Below are positions 25,573 to 34,900 of a DNA stretch of 64,000 nt, in pieces. Each line of letters starts with the position of its first letter. Position 1 is the first letter of the stretch. Origin of the DNA: Aeromonas bivalvium (lineage in GTDB: Bacteria; Pseudomonadota; Gammaproteobacteria; Enterobacterales; Aeromonadaceae); NCBI RefSeq assembly GCF_000819765.1, contig NZ_CDBT01000054.1:32722-96721 (forward strand), in the 5' to 3' direction. The notes below the pieces were generated by a model, which had not been told where the DNA came from, ran no database searches, and worked only from the letters and a program-made list of their open reading frames with translations. The translations under genes were made by a program, and so were the position numbers.

Positions 25573-26745
25573 ATGAAATCCCTCACCGCCGTCATCAAGC
25601 GTCCGGATCCCGTCTCACTGTCCTTCCTGGCGGTCACCTTCATGACCGGGGTGGCGGTGGCCTTGCAGGTGCCCACCTTGAGCCTGTTTCTGGCCGAGGA
25701 GGTGCAGGTGCGCCCCTTCCTGGTCGGCCTCTTCTATACCGTCAACGCCCTGGTGGGGATCCTCATCAGCCAGTGGCTCGGTCACAGATCCGATCACAGT
25801 GGCGATCGCAAACGCCTGATCCTGCGCTGCTGCGCGGCGGGCATAGTGCTCTCCCTGCTGTTCGCCTGGAACCGCAACTACTGGCTGCTGGTGAGCCTGG
25901 GGGTCTTGCTGGCGAGCCTGGCGGCCACCGCCAGCCCCCAGCTGTTCGCCCTGGCCCGGGAGCATGCCGACAGTCAGCAGAAGCGGGCCGACATGTTCAG
26001 CTCCGTGATGCGGGCCCAGTTCTCCCTGGCCTGGGTGGTGGGGCCTCCCATGGCCTTCGCCCTGGCCATCGGCTACGGCTTCGAGGCCATGTACCTGGCG
26101 TCCGCCTTCGCCTATCTGGTCTGCGCCCTGGTGGTGTGGCGCTGGTTGCCCTCCCTGCCGCTGCCGGCCAGGGACGAGAACCAGCCCAGGGTCAGCAGCT
26201 GGCGTGACCCTGCCGTGCGAGGGCTCTTCATCGCCTCCACCCTGATGTGGACCTGCAACAGCATGTACCTCATCAATATGCCGCTCTATGTCACCCGTGA
26301 GCTGGGATTGAATGAGACCCTGGCCGGGGTGCTGATGGGCACGGCGGCGGCGCTCGAGATCCCCTTCATGCTGCTGGCGGGCTACTACACCCGCCGCTTT
26401 GGCAAGCGACCCATGATGTTGCTGGCGGTGCTGGCCGGGGTCGGCTTCTACGCCGGGCTGGTGACCCTGACGAGCCAGCAGGCGCTCATCGCGCTGCAAC
26501 TGCTCAATGCCATCTTCATCGGCATCATCGCCGGCATCGGCATGTCCTATTTTCAGGACCTGATGCCGGGGCGCGCCGGGGTCGCCACCACCCTGTTCGC
26601 CAACAGCATTCGCACCGGCTCCATCCTGGCGGGGGCCATCGCCGGTATCGTCGCCGAGCTGTGGAGTTTTCACGGTGTCTTCCTGGTCGCCCTGACCCTG
26701 GCCATGCTGGCCCTGGCCGCCTGCTGGCGGGTGCCAAACGTCTGA
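25573..26745 (+). CDS. setA: sugar efflux transporter, SetA/SetB type (MFS)
   Basis: This 390-residue twelve-helix MFS protein aligns with E. coli SetA across its length, with shared stretches such as FYTVNALVGI, MFSSVMRAQFSLAWVVGPP, ASTLMWTCNSMY and FQDLMPGRAG. Set proteins export lactose, glucose analogues and other glycosides from the cytoplasm. It is divergent from the malY-like gene over a 245-base gap in which I see no strong site. A terminator follows it. Whether it is SetA or SetB in substrate terms is not determinable. Confidence 0.87.
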   Translation: MKSLTAVIKRPDPVSLSFLAVTFMTGVAVALQVPTLSLFLAEEVQVRPFLVGLFYTVNALVGILISQWLGHRSDHSGDRKRLILRCCAAGIVLSLLFAWNRNYWLLVSLGVLLASLAATASPQLFALAREHADSQQKRADMFSSVMRAQFSLAWVVGPPMAFALAIGYGFEAMYLASAFAYLVCALVVWRWLPSLPLPARDENQPRVSSWRDPAVRGLFIASTLMWTCNSMYLINMPLYVTRELGLNETLAGVLMGTAAALEIPFMLLAGYYTRRFGKRPMMLLAVLAGVGFYAGLVTLTSQQALIALQLLNAIFIGIIAGIGMSYFQDLMPGRAGVATTLFANSIRTGSILAGAIAGIVAELWSFHGVFLVALTLAMLALAACWRVPNV

Positions 26746-26766
26746 GGCGCCCCTTGAGCCATAGGC

Positions 26767-26792
26767 AAAGACCCGCCTGGTGCGGGTCTTTT
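26767..26792 (+). terminator. terminator after setA
   Basis: A 10-bp stem (AAAGACCCGC / GCGGGTCTTT) with a CTGGT loop ends in TTTT, 21 bases past the stop codon. The A-rich left arm makes it usable in the other direction for the LysR gene that ends at 26826. Confidence 0.88.
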
Positions 26793-26825
26793 GTCATGGA
26801 AAAAGGAGAGGGGTGTGGGTAGGGG

Positions 26826-27704
26826 CTAGCTTCGGCCCTGGTATTCGTCCCGCAGGCAGCGCAGCAGCAGCTCGCTGGCCGGGCCCAGGGCGTCCGGGCT
26901 CTGGGTGAGCAGATAGGTATAGAGGTGGCGCTCGCTGCCCCCCTCCAGGGTCAGGGGCACCAGGCTGCCGTCGGCCAGGGCCGTGCTGGCCAGGTGGCGC
27001 GGCAGCCAGCCGTAGCCAAGCCCCTGTTGCAGCAGGGCGATCACCTCCTGGTAATGGGTCACCTTCCAGCCGGTGTCCTCGGCATCGTGCCAGTCCACCG
27101 AGCGGTGGATGGGGGGATGCAGGCCAATCTGGTTATGGGCGGTCAGCCGCTCCAGGGAGAGGGGGGCCTGGGCTCCCGCCAGGGGGTGGCTCGGGGCGCA
27201 CAGGGGCAGCAGGCTCACCTCGTCAAGGGGCAGGCCGGTACGATCCCCGGGCAGGTGTTCCGAGATCATCAGATCCCCCGGTTGCAGCGCGTTGAAGTGG
27301 CAGTGGATCCGCTCATGGAGATTGATGCGGCAGCCCCGGCTGCGGGGGTGAAAGCGGGCCAGGGCGCGATAGAGCCGCGTCCTGGGTTGCAGCGCCGAGA
27401 CATAGAGGTTGATCTGGGGTTCCCACTGGCGCTCCAGGTTGTCGGCCAGGTTCTCGAGCTCCTCCACCTGCTGGCTGAGCTGGCGGGCCCGCTTGAGGAA
27501 AGCCTCCCCGGCCGGGGTCAGCACCGCCTTGCGGCCACGGACCTCCAGCAGTGCCACCCCCAGACTCTGCTGCAGCTTGGCCACCGCATGGTTGAGGGAG
27601 GACTGGCTCTTGTTCAGGGCCTCGGCCGCCTGGGCATAACCGCCGCAGTCGACCACCGCCTGAAAGATACGCCACTGCTCGAAGGTACTCTTGGGACGAA
27701 ACAT
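26826..27704 (-). CDS. LysR-family transcriptional regulator
   Basis: This 292-residue LTTR has a winged-helix domain (FEQWRIFQAVVDCGGYAQAAEALNKSQSSLNHAV, split across residues 8-42) and a substrate-binding domain with only weak hydrophobic signatures (about 92-285). It lies 88 bases after yciK on the same strand, so read-through from yciK is possible. It has no divergent partner, and I cannot name a target. AGGTGA is 5 bases before the ATG. Confidence 0.85.
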   Translation of the reverse strand: MFRPKSTFEQWRIFQAVVDCGGYAQAAEALNKSQSSLNHAVAKLQQSLGVALLEVRGRKAVLTPAGEAFLKRARQLSQQVEELENLADNLERQWEPQINLYVSALQPRTRLYRALARFHPRSRGCRINLHERIHCHFNALQPGDLMISEHLPGDRTGLPLDEVSLLPLCAPSHPLAGAQAPLSLERLTAHNQIGLHPPIHRSVDWHDAEDTGWKVTHYQEVIALLQQGLGYGWLPRHLASTALADGSLVPLTLEGGSERHLYTYLLTQSPDALGPASELLLRCLRDEYQGRS

Positions 27705-27792
27705 GACTCACCTGCTGGCTCGGCACCGGGCTCGCGTGAATGGACTCCAATAACTCTAATGGTCCTGGCCGCCGCGAGCCGTTTTTTTATGA

Positions 27793-28548
27793 TTATCTGG
27801 GCTGGGCGACGAAGGTCTGGCCCGTCTTGCCCCGGCTGTCAGACCCCATCAGGTAGAGATAGAGGGGCATGAGATCCGCCGGTGTCTTCAGGGCCATGGG
27901 GTCTTCGGCCGGGAAGGCGCTGGCGCGCATCTTGGTGCGGGTGCCGCCCGGATTGATGCTGTTGACCCGCACCCCTGTGTTGTCCAGCTCGTCGGCCAGC
28001 ACCTCCATCATGCCCTCCACCGCGAACTTGGAGATGGCGTAGCTGCCCCAGTAGGCGCGCCCCTTGCGGCCCACGCTCGACGAGGTGTAGAGGATGGAGG
28101 CCTCGCCATGGTCCTTGGCGGTCTGGCGGATGAGGGGCAAGAGCGCCTGGGTCAGCAGGAATTCGGACTTGACGTTGACCTGCATCACCTCGTCCCACTC
28201 CTTCTCCTGGATGTGCTCGAACGGCGACAGGGAACCCAGCAGGCCGGCGTTGAACAGGACGCCGTCGAGGCGGCCGAACTGTTCGGCGAAGGTCTCGGCC
28301 ATGCCGCGATAGTGGCTGGCGGTGGCCCCTTTCAGGTCGACCGGGGCGATGGCGGGCAGGGGGTGGCCGGCGGCCTCGATCTGGTCGTAGACGGCTTCCA
28401 GCTTGGCCACGGTGCGGCCCAGCAGTATGACGGTGGCGCCGTGGGCGGCGAAGGTGAGCGCCGCTTCACGGCCTATGCCGTCACCTGCCCCCGTCACCAG
28501 AATGACTTTGTTGCTGAGCAAGGTGGCGGGGGCCTGATAATCGAGCAT
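27793..28548 (-). CDS. yciK: YciK-type short-chain dehydrogenase/reductase
   Basis: This 251-residue Rossmann-fold oxidoreductase has the NAD(P)-binding TGAGDGIGREAA motif (about residues 19-30), the NAG motif (FNAGLLG), catalytic Ser in TSSSVGRKG and the YAISK active-site motif (about 167-171). It corresponds to E. coli YciK, whose substrate is unknown. It is divergent from sohB, the same neighbour as in E. coli. The ATG at 28548 has AGGAG 5 bases upstream; a longer in-frame reading upstream lacks both ribosome site and homology. Confidence 0.9.
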   Translation of the reverse strand: MLDYQAPATLLSNKVILVTGAGDGIGREAALTFAAHGATVILLGRTVAKLEAVYDQIEAAGHPLPAIAPVDLKGATASHYRGMAETFAEQFGRLDGVLFNAGLLGSLSPFEHIQEKEWDEVMQVNVKSEFLLTQALLPLIRQTAKDHGEASILYTSSSVGRKGRAYWGSYAISKFAVEGMMEVLADELDNTGVRVNSINPGGTRTKMRASAFPAEDPMALKTPADLMPLYLYLMGSDSRGKTGQTFVAQPR

Positions 28549-28775
28549 GACGACTCCTGTGAATTTCATGGAATTGGCCAGGGTCCTGCCCCGGCGTGTT
28601 GGGGCAAGTGTACTGAGGCCCCCGGCCGTTTGACCAGCGCGGCCGGATAAAAATGTGAAGGAAACGAGGCGCTTGCCGCATCTCTGCCTCGGGTGGGCTT
28701 TGATACCAGAGACTTTGCGCCCCCGAAACAAACTCCCTAGAATGGGAAAAATTTTCACTCTCAACGGAGTCTTCA

Positions 28776-29783
28776 GTGGCATTTTTGAGCGAATACGGCC
28801 TGTTTCTGGCCAAGACCCTCACCCTGGTGCTCGCCTTCGGCGCCCTGATCCTGATGCTGGTCAGCAGCCGTCACCCCAAGTCCCGCAAGGGAGAGCTGGT
28901 GATAAGCGATCTCTCCGCCGAGTTGGAGCAGACCCGCACCCGGCTGCAGGAATCCCTGGCCGGCAAGCAGGAGCGCAAGCAGCTGGAGAAGCAGCAGAAG
29001 GAGCGCAACAAGCAGCGCAGCAAGCAGGGGGATGAGCGGCGCCGCCTGTTCGTCATGGACTTTCATGGCAGCATGGATGCCAGGGAGGTGGCCTCCCTGC
29101 GCGAGGAGGTGAGCGCGGTGATCGGGGTGGCCCAGCCGGGGGACGAGGTGCTGCTGCGGCTCGAGTCCGGTGGCGGCGTGGTCCATGGCTATGGCCTGGC
29201 GGCGTCCCAGTTGCAGCGTCTGCGGGATCGCCAGATCACCCTGACGGTGGCCATCGACAAGGTGGCGGCGAGTGGCGGCTACATGATGGCCTGCGTGGCG
29301 GATCGCATCCTGGCTGCCCCCTTCGCCATCGTCGGCTCCATCGGGGTGATCGCCCAGCTGCCGAACTTCCACAAGTTGCTCAAGAAGCACGATATCGAGT
29401 TCGAGATGCACACGGCGGGCCAGTACAAGCGCACCATCACCATGTTCGGCGAGAATGACGAGTCGGGTCGGGAGAAGTTTCGCGAGGAGCTGGGGGCCAT
29501 CCACGAGCAGTTCAAGGACTTCGTGGCCGCCCATCGCCCGGCGCTGGACATCGACAAGGTCACCACGGGGGAGCACTGGCTCGCCGGTCAGGCCAAGGAG
29601 CTGGGGCTGGTGGACGAGCTCTGCACCAGCGATGACTATCTGCTGCGCCGCGCCGAGGAGCGCCGGGTGGTGGGGTTGTGCTTCCAAAAGCCCAAGTCGC
29701 TGACCCAGAAGCTGGGTCAGCAGGGGGCCCAGGGGCTGCTACAGGGGCTGGAGCGGCTCTGGCAGCAGAGCCCCTGGCGCTGA
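28776..29783 (+). CDS. sohB: inner-membrane serine protease SohB (S49 family)
   Basis: This 335-residue protein has an N-terminal membrane anchor (about residues 7-28), a highly charged Lys/Glu/Gln/Arg linker (45-90) and a S49/ClpP-fold protease domain. The nucleophile Ser lies in KVAASGGYMMA (about residue 168) and the lysine base in AGQYKRT. It starts at GTG, with GGAG 7 bases upstream. SohB is a probable periplasmic-facing protease related to SppA. The topA neighbourhood is conserved with E. coli. Confidence 0.92.
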   Translation: MAFLSEYGLFLAKTLTLVLAFGALILMLVSSRHPKSRKGELVISDLSAELEQTRTRLQESLAGKQERKQLEKQQKERNKQRSKQGDERRRLFVMDFHGSMDAREVASLREEVSAVIGVAQPGDEVLLRLESGGGVVHGYGLAASQLQRLRDRQITLTVAIDKVAASGGYMMACVADRILAAPFAIVGSIGVIAQLPNFHKLLKKHDIEFEMHTAGQYKRTITMFGENDESGREKFREELGAIHEQFKDFVAAHRPALDIDKVTTGEHWLAGQAKELGLVDELCTSDDYLLRRAEERRVVGLCFQKPKSLTQKLGQQGAQGLLQGLERLWQQSPWR

Positions 29784-29796
29784 GGCACCCCATGCA

Positions 29797-29826
29797 CAAG
29801 GCCGGACATGAGTCCGGCCTTGTCGT
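29797..29826 (+). terminator. terminator after sohB
   Basis: An 11-bp perfect stem (CAAGGCCGGAC / GTCCGGCCTTG) with an ATGA loop is followed by TCGTTT. It lies between convergent sohB and astB. Confidence 0.8.
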
Positions 29827-29843
29827 TTCTGGCTGGGCTTGGC

Positions 29844-31181
29844 TCAGCGCTGGAAGGGGTAGACGGATCCCAGCTTGAGGATCTGGGTCAGCTCGTCCAG
29901 GGCGGTGCGGGACTCCTGCACCAGGGCGGGATCGCGCAAGTCGTCCAGGGCCAGGCTGTCGCGATAGTGTTTGTCGACCCAGGCGTCGAGGCGGGCGAAC
30001 TGGCCGTCATTGATGAGGCAGGCCGGGTTGACGGCCGCCAGCTCACTGTCGTTCATGGCGACCCGCAGCCGCAGACAGGCGGGGCCGCCGCCATTGCGCA
30101 TGCTCTGCTTCACGTCCATGTAGTGCACGCCCTTGATGGGGGTGCCCAGGGTCACCAGCCTGGCCAGGTAGGCCGATACCGCCGGGTTGTCACGGCATTC
30201 GGTGGGGGCGATGATGGCCATCTCGCCGGAGGGCAGGGTCAGGATCTGGGTGTTGAACAGATAGGATTTCACCGCATCTTGCACCGACACCTCATGGGTC
30301 GGCACCTCGATGAAATGCAGATCCCCTTCGCCAAACTTGGTGCGCACCTCGGCCAGCGCCGCTTCGGTATTGAGGAAGGCCTGCTGGTGGAAGAAGAGCA
30401 CGTTCTGGTTGCCCACCGCGATCACGTCGTTGTGGAACACCCCCTGATCGATCACGTCCGGATTCTGCTGGATGAAGACGGCGCTCTCTTCCCCCAGGCC
30501 ATGGAGACGGGCGATGGCCTGGCTCGCTTCCAGGGTCTGACGGGCCGGGTAGCGTTTGGGGGCGGGCTGGGAAACGTCGAAGGCACTGCGGCCATAGACG
30601 AACAGCTCGACCCCGGCCTCGCCATAGGCGCGGCACAGCCGGGTGTGGTTGGCGGCGCCCTCGTCACCGAAGTGATCGTTGTCCGGCAGATGGCTATGGT
30701 GGCAGAAGTGGCGATCCCCCGGGAAGACGGCGCGCAGGATGCGGCCGGTCACCTCGGGTTCGAGGGAGCGGTGGAACTTGTTGGTCAGGTTGGCCGGGGT
30801 GAAGTGGATGCGGCCATCCTGGGTATCGGCACTCGGGGAGACGGTGGCGGCGTTGGCGGTCCACATGCTGGAGGCGGAGTAGCAGGCGGCCAGCACGGCG
30901 GGGGCCTGCCTGGCGGCCTGCTCCAGCACCCTGGCGTCCGATCCGGTGAAGCCCAGGCGGCGCAGGGTGGCGAGATCGGGCCGCTCCTGGGGCGCCAGCA
31001 CCCCCTGGGTCATGCCGAGATCCGTCAGCGCCTTCATCTTGCGCAGCCCCTGCTTGGCCGCCTCCTTCGGATTGGAGGCCGCCGATGCGTTGCTCTGGGA
31101 CGCCACGTTGCCATAGGAGAGGCCGGCATAGTTGTGAGTGGGGCCGACCAGGCCGTCGAAGTTAACCTCGAAGTGCTTCAT
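29844..31181 (-). CDS. astB: N-succinylarginine dihydrolase
   Basis: This 445-residue enzyme of the arginine succinyltransferase (AST) pathway hydrolyses N2-succinylarginine to succinylornithine, CO2 and ammonia. Family hallmarks include [15 protein letters not shown] at the N-terminus, [14 protein letters not shown], and the catalytic [12 protein letters not shown] near the C-terminus. Length matches E. coli AstB (447). The other ast genes (astCAD, astE) are not nearby, so the pathway is dispersed. It is divergent from topA; AGGA lies 9 bases before the ATG. Confidence 0.95.
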   Translation of the reverse strand: MKHFEVNFDGLVGPTHNYAGLSYGNVASQSNASAASNPKEAAKQGLRKMKALTDLGMTQGVLAPQERPDLATLRRLGFTGSDARVLEQAARQAPAVLAACYSASSMWTANAATVSPSADTQDGRIHFTPANLTNKFHRSLEPEVTGRILRAVFPGDRHFCHHSHLPDNDHFGDEGAANHTRLCRAYGEAGVELFVYGRSAFDVSQPAPKRYPARQTLEASQAIARLHGLGEESAVFIQQNPDVIDQGVFHNDVIAVGNQNVLFFHQQAFLNTEAALAEVRTKFGEGDLHFIEVPTHEVSVQDAVKSYLFNTQILTLPSGEMAIIAPTECRDNPAVSAYLARLVTLGTPIKGVHYMDVKQSMRNGGGPACLRLRVAMNDSELAAVNPACLINDGQFARLDAWVDKHYRDSLALDDLRDPALVQESRTALDELTQILKLGSVYPFQR

Positions 31182-31543
31182 CAGAGTACATCCTTTCGAT
31201 TTTTATATGGGTTGCGGTTCCTTCCGCGCACAAAGCTGCGGCATGTGGCCATTATAAAGAGATTTTGTCTTTTGTAACAAGCTGATAACGAAAGTGCTTT
31301 GTTATGTTGCGAGGGCGGTTTGTTATGTCGTTTCGGATATAAAAAACGGGGCTGAGCGGCATAAAAATGAAAAAGCGGTTGCGTCCATCCCCTGTGCTTC
31401 GCATTAATAAATAAAGAAGCGATGCGGTTGGAAACCACAAGCAAACTTGTCGCCAAGATTGCTTTTTGGCGTCAAATCTCTTATACAGCCCCACAAAACC
31501 GCACACCAACCCCGACGGGTGCAACGAGGATACAAGTTACAGC
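31182..31543. promoter_or_regulatory. divergent astB / topA control region
   Basis: This 362-base gap holds no gene and is clearly AT-rich (31200-31430). It contains an exact 10-base direct repeat, TTTGTTATGT at 31298-31307 and 31319-31328, a 21-base (two helical turns) offset, and a related TTTGTAACAA at 31271-31280. These look like regulator half-sites on the same helix face. I could not identify a convincing ArgR box or assign promoter hexamers. Confidence 0.5.
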
Positions 31544-34165
31544 ATGGGCAAATCACTGGTCATCGTAGAGTCTCCGGCCAAGGCCAAGACCATCAATAAA
31601 TACCTGGGTAAAGACTACGTGGTGAAATCCAGCGTCGGTCATATCCGCGACCTGCCGACCAGCGGCAGTGCCAGCAGCGAACCCAAGAAACCCGTCATTC
31701 GCGGCATCAAGCTCAGCGAATCCGAGAAGGCAGCCAAGGATCGCAATGCCCTGTTTGCCCGCATGGGCATCAACCCCACCAATGGCTGGCAGGCCAACTA
31801 CCAGATTTTGCCCGGCAAGGAAAAAGTGGTCAGCGAGCTGCAAAGCCTGGCCGAGAAGGCCGACACCATCTATCTCGCAACCGACTTGGATAGAGAAGGA
31901 GAGGCGATCGCCTGGCACCTGCAGGAGATCATCGGCGGTGACGACAGCCGCTACAAGCGGGTGGTGTTCAACGAGATCACCAAGAGCGCCATCCAGGAGG
32001 CCTTCTCCCAGCCCTCCGAGCTGAACATGCACAGGGTCAATGCCCAGCAGGCCCGTCGTTTCCTCGACCGGGTGGTGGGCTACATGGTCTCTCCGCTGCT
32101 CTGGAAGAAGCTGGCCCGCGGTCTCTCCGCCGGCCGGGTGCAATCCGTGGCCGTGCGCCTCATCGTCGACAAGGAGCGCGAGATCAAGGCGTTCGTACCG
32201 GTGGAGTTCTGGGATCTGCACGCGGATCTGATGACGGCGGGGGACGAGTCCCTGCGCATGGAGGTGCTCAGCCGCAATGGCGCCGAGTTCAAGCCGGTCA
32301 CCAAGGCAGAAACCGACGCGGCCCTGGCGGCCCTCGACGGGGTCGACTATCGGGTCGTCAGCCGGGAAGACAAGCCGACCGGCTCCAAGCCGTCCGCCCC
32401 CTTCATCACCTCCACCCTGCAGCAGGCGGCCTCCACCCGGCTGGGCTTCGGGGTGAAGAAGACCATGATGATGGCCCAGCGTCTGTACGAGGCGGGCTAC
32501 ATCACCTATATGCGTACCGACTCCACCAACCTCAGCAAGGAGGCAGTCGAGGCGGTGCGTGACTACATCGCCACCCAGTATGGCGCCCCCTATCTGCCGA
32601 GCGAGCCGAACCTCTATGGCTCCAAGGCGGGGGCCCAGGAGGCGCACGAGGCGATCCGCCCCTCCAACGTCACCCTGACCACCGCCGATCTGGAAGGGAT
32701 GGAGCAGGACGCCCTGCGGCTCTATGACCTCATCTGGCGCCAGTTTGTCGCCTGCCAGATGACCCCGGCCCACTACGATGCCACCACTCTCACCGTCAAG
32801 GCGGGGGAGTTCGAGCTCAAGGCCCGCGGCCGTATTCTGCGCTTCGCCGGTTGGACCAAGGCGCTGCCCCCCATGGGGCGCAAGGGGGACGACAGCCAGC
32901 TGCCGGCGGTGAGCGTCGGCGAGACCCTCAAGCTGGTCAAGCTGGATCCCCGTCAGCACTTCACCAAGCCCCCCGCCCGCTTCACCGAAGCGGCCCTGGT
33001 GCGCGAGCTGGAAAAACGCGGCATCGGCCGTCCGTCCACCTATGCCTCCATCATCTCCACCATCGTCGATCGTGGTTATGTGCGGGTCGAGAGCCGCCGC
33101 TTCTTCGCCGAGAAGATGGGGGAGATAGTGACCGACCGCCTGGTGGAAAACTTCGTCGAGCTGATGAACTACGAGTTCACCGCCAAGATGGAGGACAAGC
33201 TCGATGAGGTGGCGCAGGGGGAACAGGAGTGGAAGGCGGTGCTCGATGCCTTCTTCGCCGAATTCACCGCCGAGCTGGCCCAGGCCGACAAGCCGGCGGA
33301 AGAGGGGGGCATGCGCGCCAACCAGATGGTGCTGACCGATATCGACTGCCCCGATTGCGGCCGCAAGATGGGGATCCGCACCGCCACCACAGGGGTCTTC
33401 CTCGGCTGCTCCGGCTATGCCCTGCCGCCCAAAGAGCGCTGCAAGAAGACCATCAACCTGGTGTCGGCCGATGAATTCGTCTCCGCCATCGACGGGGAAG
33501 AGGCCGAAACCGAGGCGCTGCGTGCCAAGCATCGCTGCGGCATCTGCGGTACCGCCATGGACGCCTACATCATCGACGAGACCCGCAAGCTCCACGTCTG
33601 TGGCCGCAACCCGGACTGCGAGGGGTACGAGATAGAGCAGGGTCAGTTCAAGCTCAAGGGCTACGAAGGCCCCAGCATTGAGTGCGATCGCTGTGGCAGC
33701 GAAATGCAGCTCAAGAACGGCCGCTTCGGCAAGTACATGGGTTGCACCAACGAGAGCTGCAAGAACACCCGCAAGATCCTGAAAAACGGCGACATAGCGC
33801 CGCCGAAGGAAGATCCCGTGCCCCTGCCCGAGCTCAAGTGCACCCAGTCCGATGCCCACTTCGTGCTGCGGGATGGCGCCGCCGGTCTCTTCCTGGCCGC
33901 CAGCAACTTCCCCAAATCCCGTGAGACCCGTGCGCCTCTGGTGGAGGAGCTCAAGCGTTTCAAGGAGCGGCTCTCGCCCAAGCACCAGTACCTGGCCGAC
34001 GCCCCGGCGTCAGATCCTGACGGAAACGCCGCCATCGTTCGCTTCAGTCGCAAGACCAAGGAGCAGTACGTGATGACGGAGGTGAACGGCAAGGCCACAG
34101 GCTGGACGGCCCATTACGACAATGGCAAGTGGCAGGAGAGCCTGGCCAAGGCCAAGAAGGCGTGA
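31544..34165 (+). CDS. topA: DNA topoisomerase I
   Basis: This 873-residue type IA topoisomerase relaxes negative supercoils. It opens with the TOPRIM motif [12 protein letters not shown], has the [13 protein letters not shown] acidic cluster, and the nucleophile Tyr322 in YITYMRTDS. Three C-terminal four-cysteine zinc ribbons are visible ([27 protein letters not shown]), then further C-terminal topoisomerase repeats. Length is close to E. coli TopA (865). The start is the ATG at 31544 where homology begins, with GAGGA 13 bases upstream; an earlier in-frame codon at 31466 adds unrelated residues. Confidence 0.97.
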   Translation: MGKSLVIVESPAKAKTINKYLGKDYVVKSSVGHIRDLPTSGSASSEPKKPVIRGIKLSESEKAAKDRNALFARMGINPTNGWQANYQILPGKEKVVSELQSLAEKADTIYLATDLDREGEAIAWHLQEIIGGDDSRYKRVVFNEITKSAIQEAFSQPSELNMHRVNAQQARRFLDRVVGYMVSPLLWKKLARGLSAGRVQSVAVRLIVDKEREIKAFVPVEFWDLHADLMTAGDESLRMEVLSRNGAEFKPVTKAETDAALAALDGVDYRVVSREDKPTGSKPSAPFITSTLQQAASTRLGFGVKKTMMMAQRLYEAGYITYMRTDSTNLSKEAVEAVRDYIATQYGAPYLPSEPNLYGSKAGAQEAHEAIRPSNVTLTTADLEGMEQDALRLYDLIWRQFVACQMTPAHYDATTLTVKAGEFELKARGRILRFAGWTKALPPMGRKGDDSQLPAVSVGETLKLVKLDPRQHFTKPPARFTEAALVRELEKRGIGRPSTYASIISTIVDRGYVRVESRRFFAEKMGEIVTDRLVENFVELMNYEFTAKMEDKLDEVAQGEQEWKAVLDAFFAEFTAELAQADKPAEEGGMRANQMVLTDIDCPDCGRKMGIRTATTGVFLGCSGYALPPKERCKKTINLVSADEFVSAIDGEEAETEALRAKHRCGICGTAMDAYIIDETRKLHVCGRNPDCEGYEIEQGQFKLKGYEGPSIECDRCGSEMQLKNGRFGKYMGCTNESCKNTRKILKNGDIAPPKEDPVPLPELKCTQSDAHFVLRDGAAGLFLAASNFPKSRETRAPLVEELKRFKERLSPKHQYLADAPASDPDGNAAIVRFSRKTKEQYVMTEVNGKATGWTAHYDNGKWQESLAKAKKA

Positions 34166-34180
34166 ACCCGAGGTAACCAG

Positions 34181-34206
34181 GGCCCTGCAAATGCAGGGCC
34201 TTTTTC
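34181..34206 (+). terminator. topA terminator
   Basis: An 8-bp GC-rich stem (GGCCCTGC / GCAGGGCC) with an AAAT loop is followed directly by TTTTTC. Confidence 0.92.
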
Positions 34207-34267
34207 ATGGCCGGAGGATATACTGCAAACGCTGCAAGGTAGCGGCAGGCAAGACAAGGAGTCGATT

Positions 34268-34429
34268 ATGGATATCAGCGAGATCCGGCCTGGCATGAGT
34301 TGCCAGACCCGGGAGGGCCTCGCCTATGTGCTGGAGGTCGACAGACAGAACCAGCTGGTGTTGCTCCAGCGCGAAGCGGAAACCATCCCGGTGCAGGTGC
34401 GCAGCGACGAGATCCTCTCCCTCGGCTAG
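34268..34429 (+). CDS. small conserved-looking protein, 53 residues, unknown function
   Basis: The ATG is preceded by AAGGAG with a 7-base spacer, and the ORF runs 53 codons to TAG. The predicted product begins MDISEIRPGMSC and alternates short hydrophobic strands with charged turns (LAYVLEVDRQNQLVLLQRE), suggesting a small beta-rich fold. I do not recognise a family. It lies 100 bases beyond topA, after its terminator, and converges with the alkyltransferase-like gene 8 bases away. Confidence 0.6.
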   Translation: MDISEIRPGMSCQTREGLAYVLEVDRQNQLVLLQREAETIPVQVRSDEILSLG

Positions 34430-34437
34430 CACCTCGG

Positions 34438-34788
34438 CTAGAAGGGAAGCAGAAACAGCAGCTCGGCCAGGTCGGGCTGCCACTGCCACTCCTGCATCCT
34501 GACCCGTCCCTTGATCACCGGCACCCCCTCCTGTTGCAGGCGCCCCGTCTGCTCATCAAACCCCGTTGAGCCCCTTGGCAGAGCGATCTTTCCCCCGGCC
34601 CCCAGTACCCTGTGCCAGGGCAGCACCTTGTCTGTCTCCCGCAGCACCTTGCCCACCAGACGGGCGCGGCCCGGCAGGCCGGCGAGATCCGCCACCTGGC
34701 CATAGCTGACCACCTTGCCCTCTGGTATCAGCGCCAGGATGGCTTCTATCCTGGCCTGCTTGCTCTGTCCGGTTTGCGTTTCCCTCAT
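34438..34788 (-). CDS. alkyltransferase-like protein (ATL, MGMT family without active cysteine)
   Basis: This 116-residue protein has the MGMT DNA-binding helix-turn-helix (GKVVSYGQVADLAGLPGRARLVG) and the active-site loop, but the alkyl-acceptor motif PCHR reads PWHR (LPWHRVLG, about residues 57-60). By family knowledge, ATL proteins with this Trp bind O6-alkylguanine without repairing it and hand lesions to nucleotide-excision repair. Length fits E. coli Atl/YbaZ-type proteins. Confidence 0.9.
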   Translation of the reverse strand: MRETQTGQSKQARIEAILALIPEGKVVSYGQVADLAGLPGRARLVGKVLRETDKVLPWHRVLGAGGKIALPRGSTGFDEQTGRLQQEGVPVIKGRVRMQEWQWQPDLAELLFLLPF

Positions 34789-34806
34789 GGCTGTTGCTAT
34801 CCCGTC

Positions 34807-34839
34807 ACGACAAAGGCGCCATTGTGGCGCCTTTGTCGT
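34807..34839 (-). terminator. hairpins after the PAS chemoreceptor gene
   Basis: A 14-bp perfect stem (ACGACAAAGGCGCC / GGCGCCTTTGTCGT) with a 5-base loop follows the chemoreceptor stop. A second, shorter hairpin with the same AAAGGCGC / GCGCCTTT arms lies between them at about 34858-34883. Together they probably end the chemoreceptor transcript before the ATL gene. Confidence 0.7.
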
Positions 34840-34900
34840 TGGGCGGGCAAGTTCGAAAAAGGCGCTGTCTCGACCGCGCCTTTGCTGCGGGCGGGCAGAT

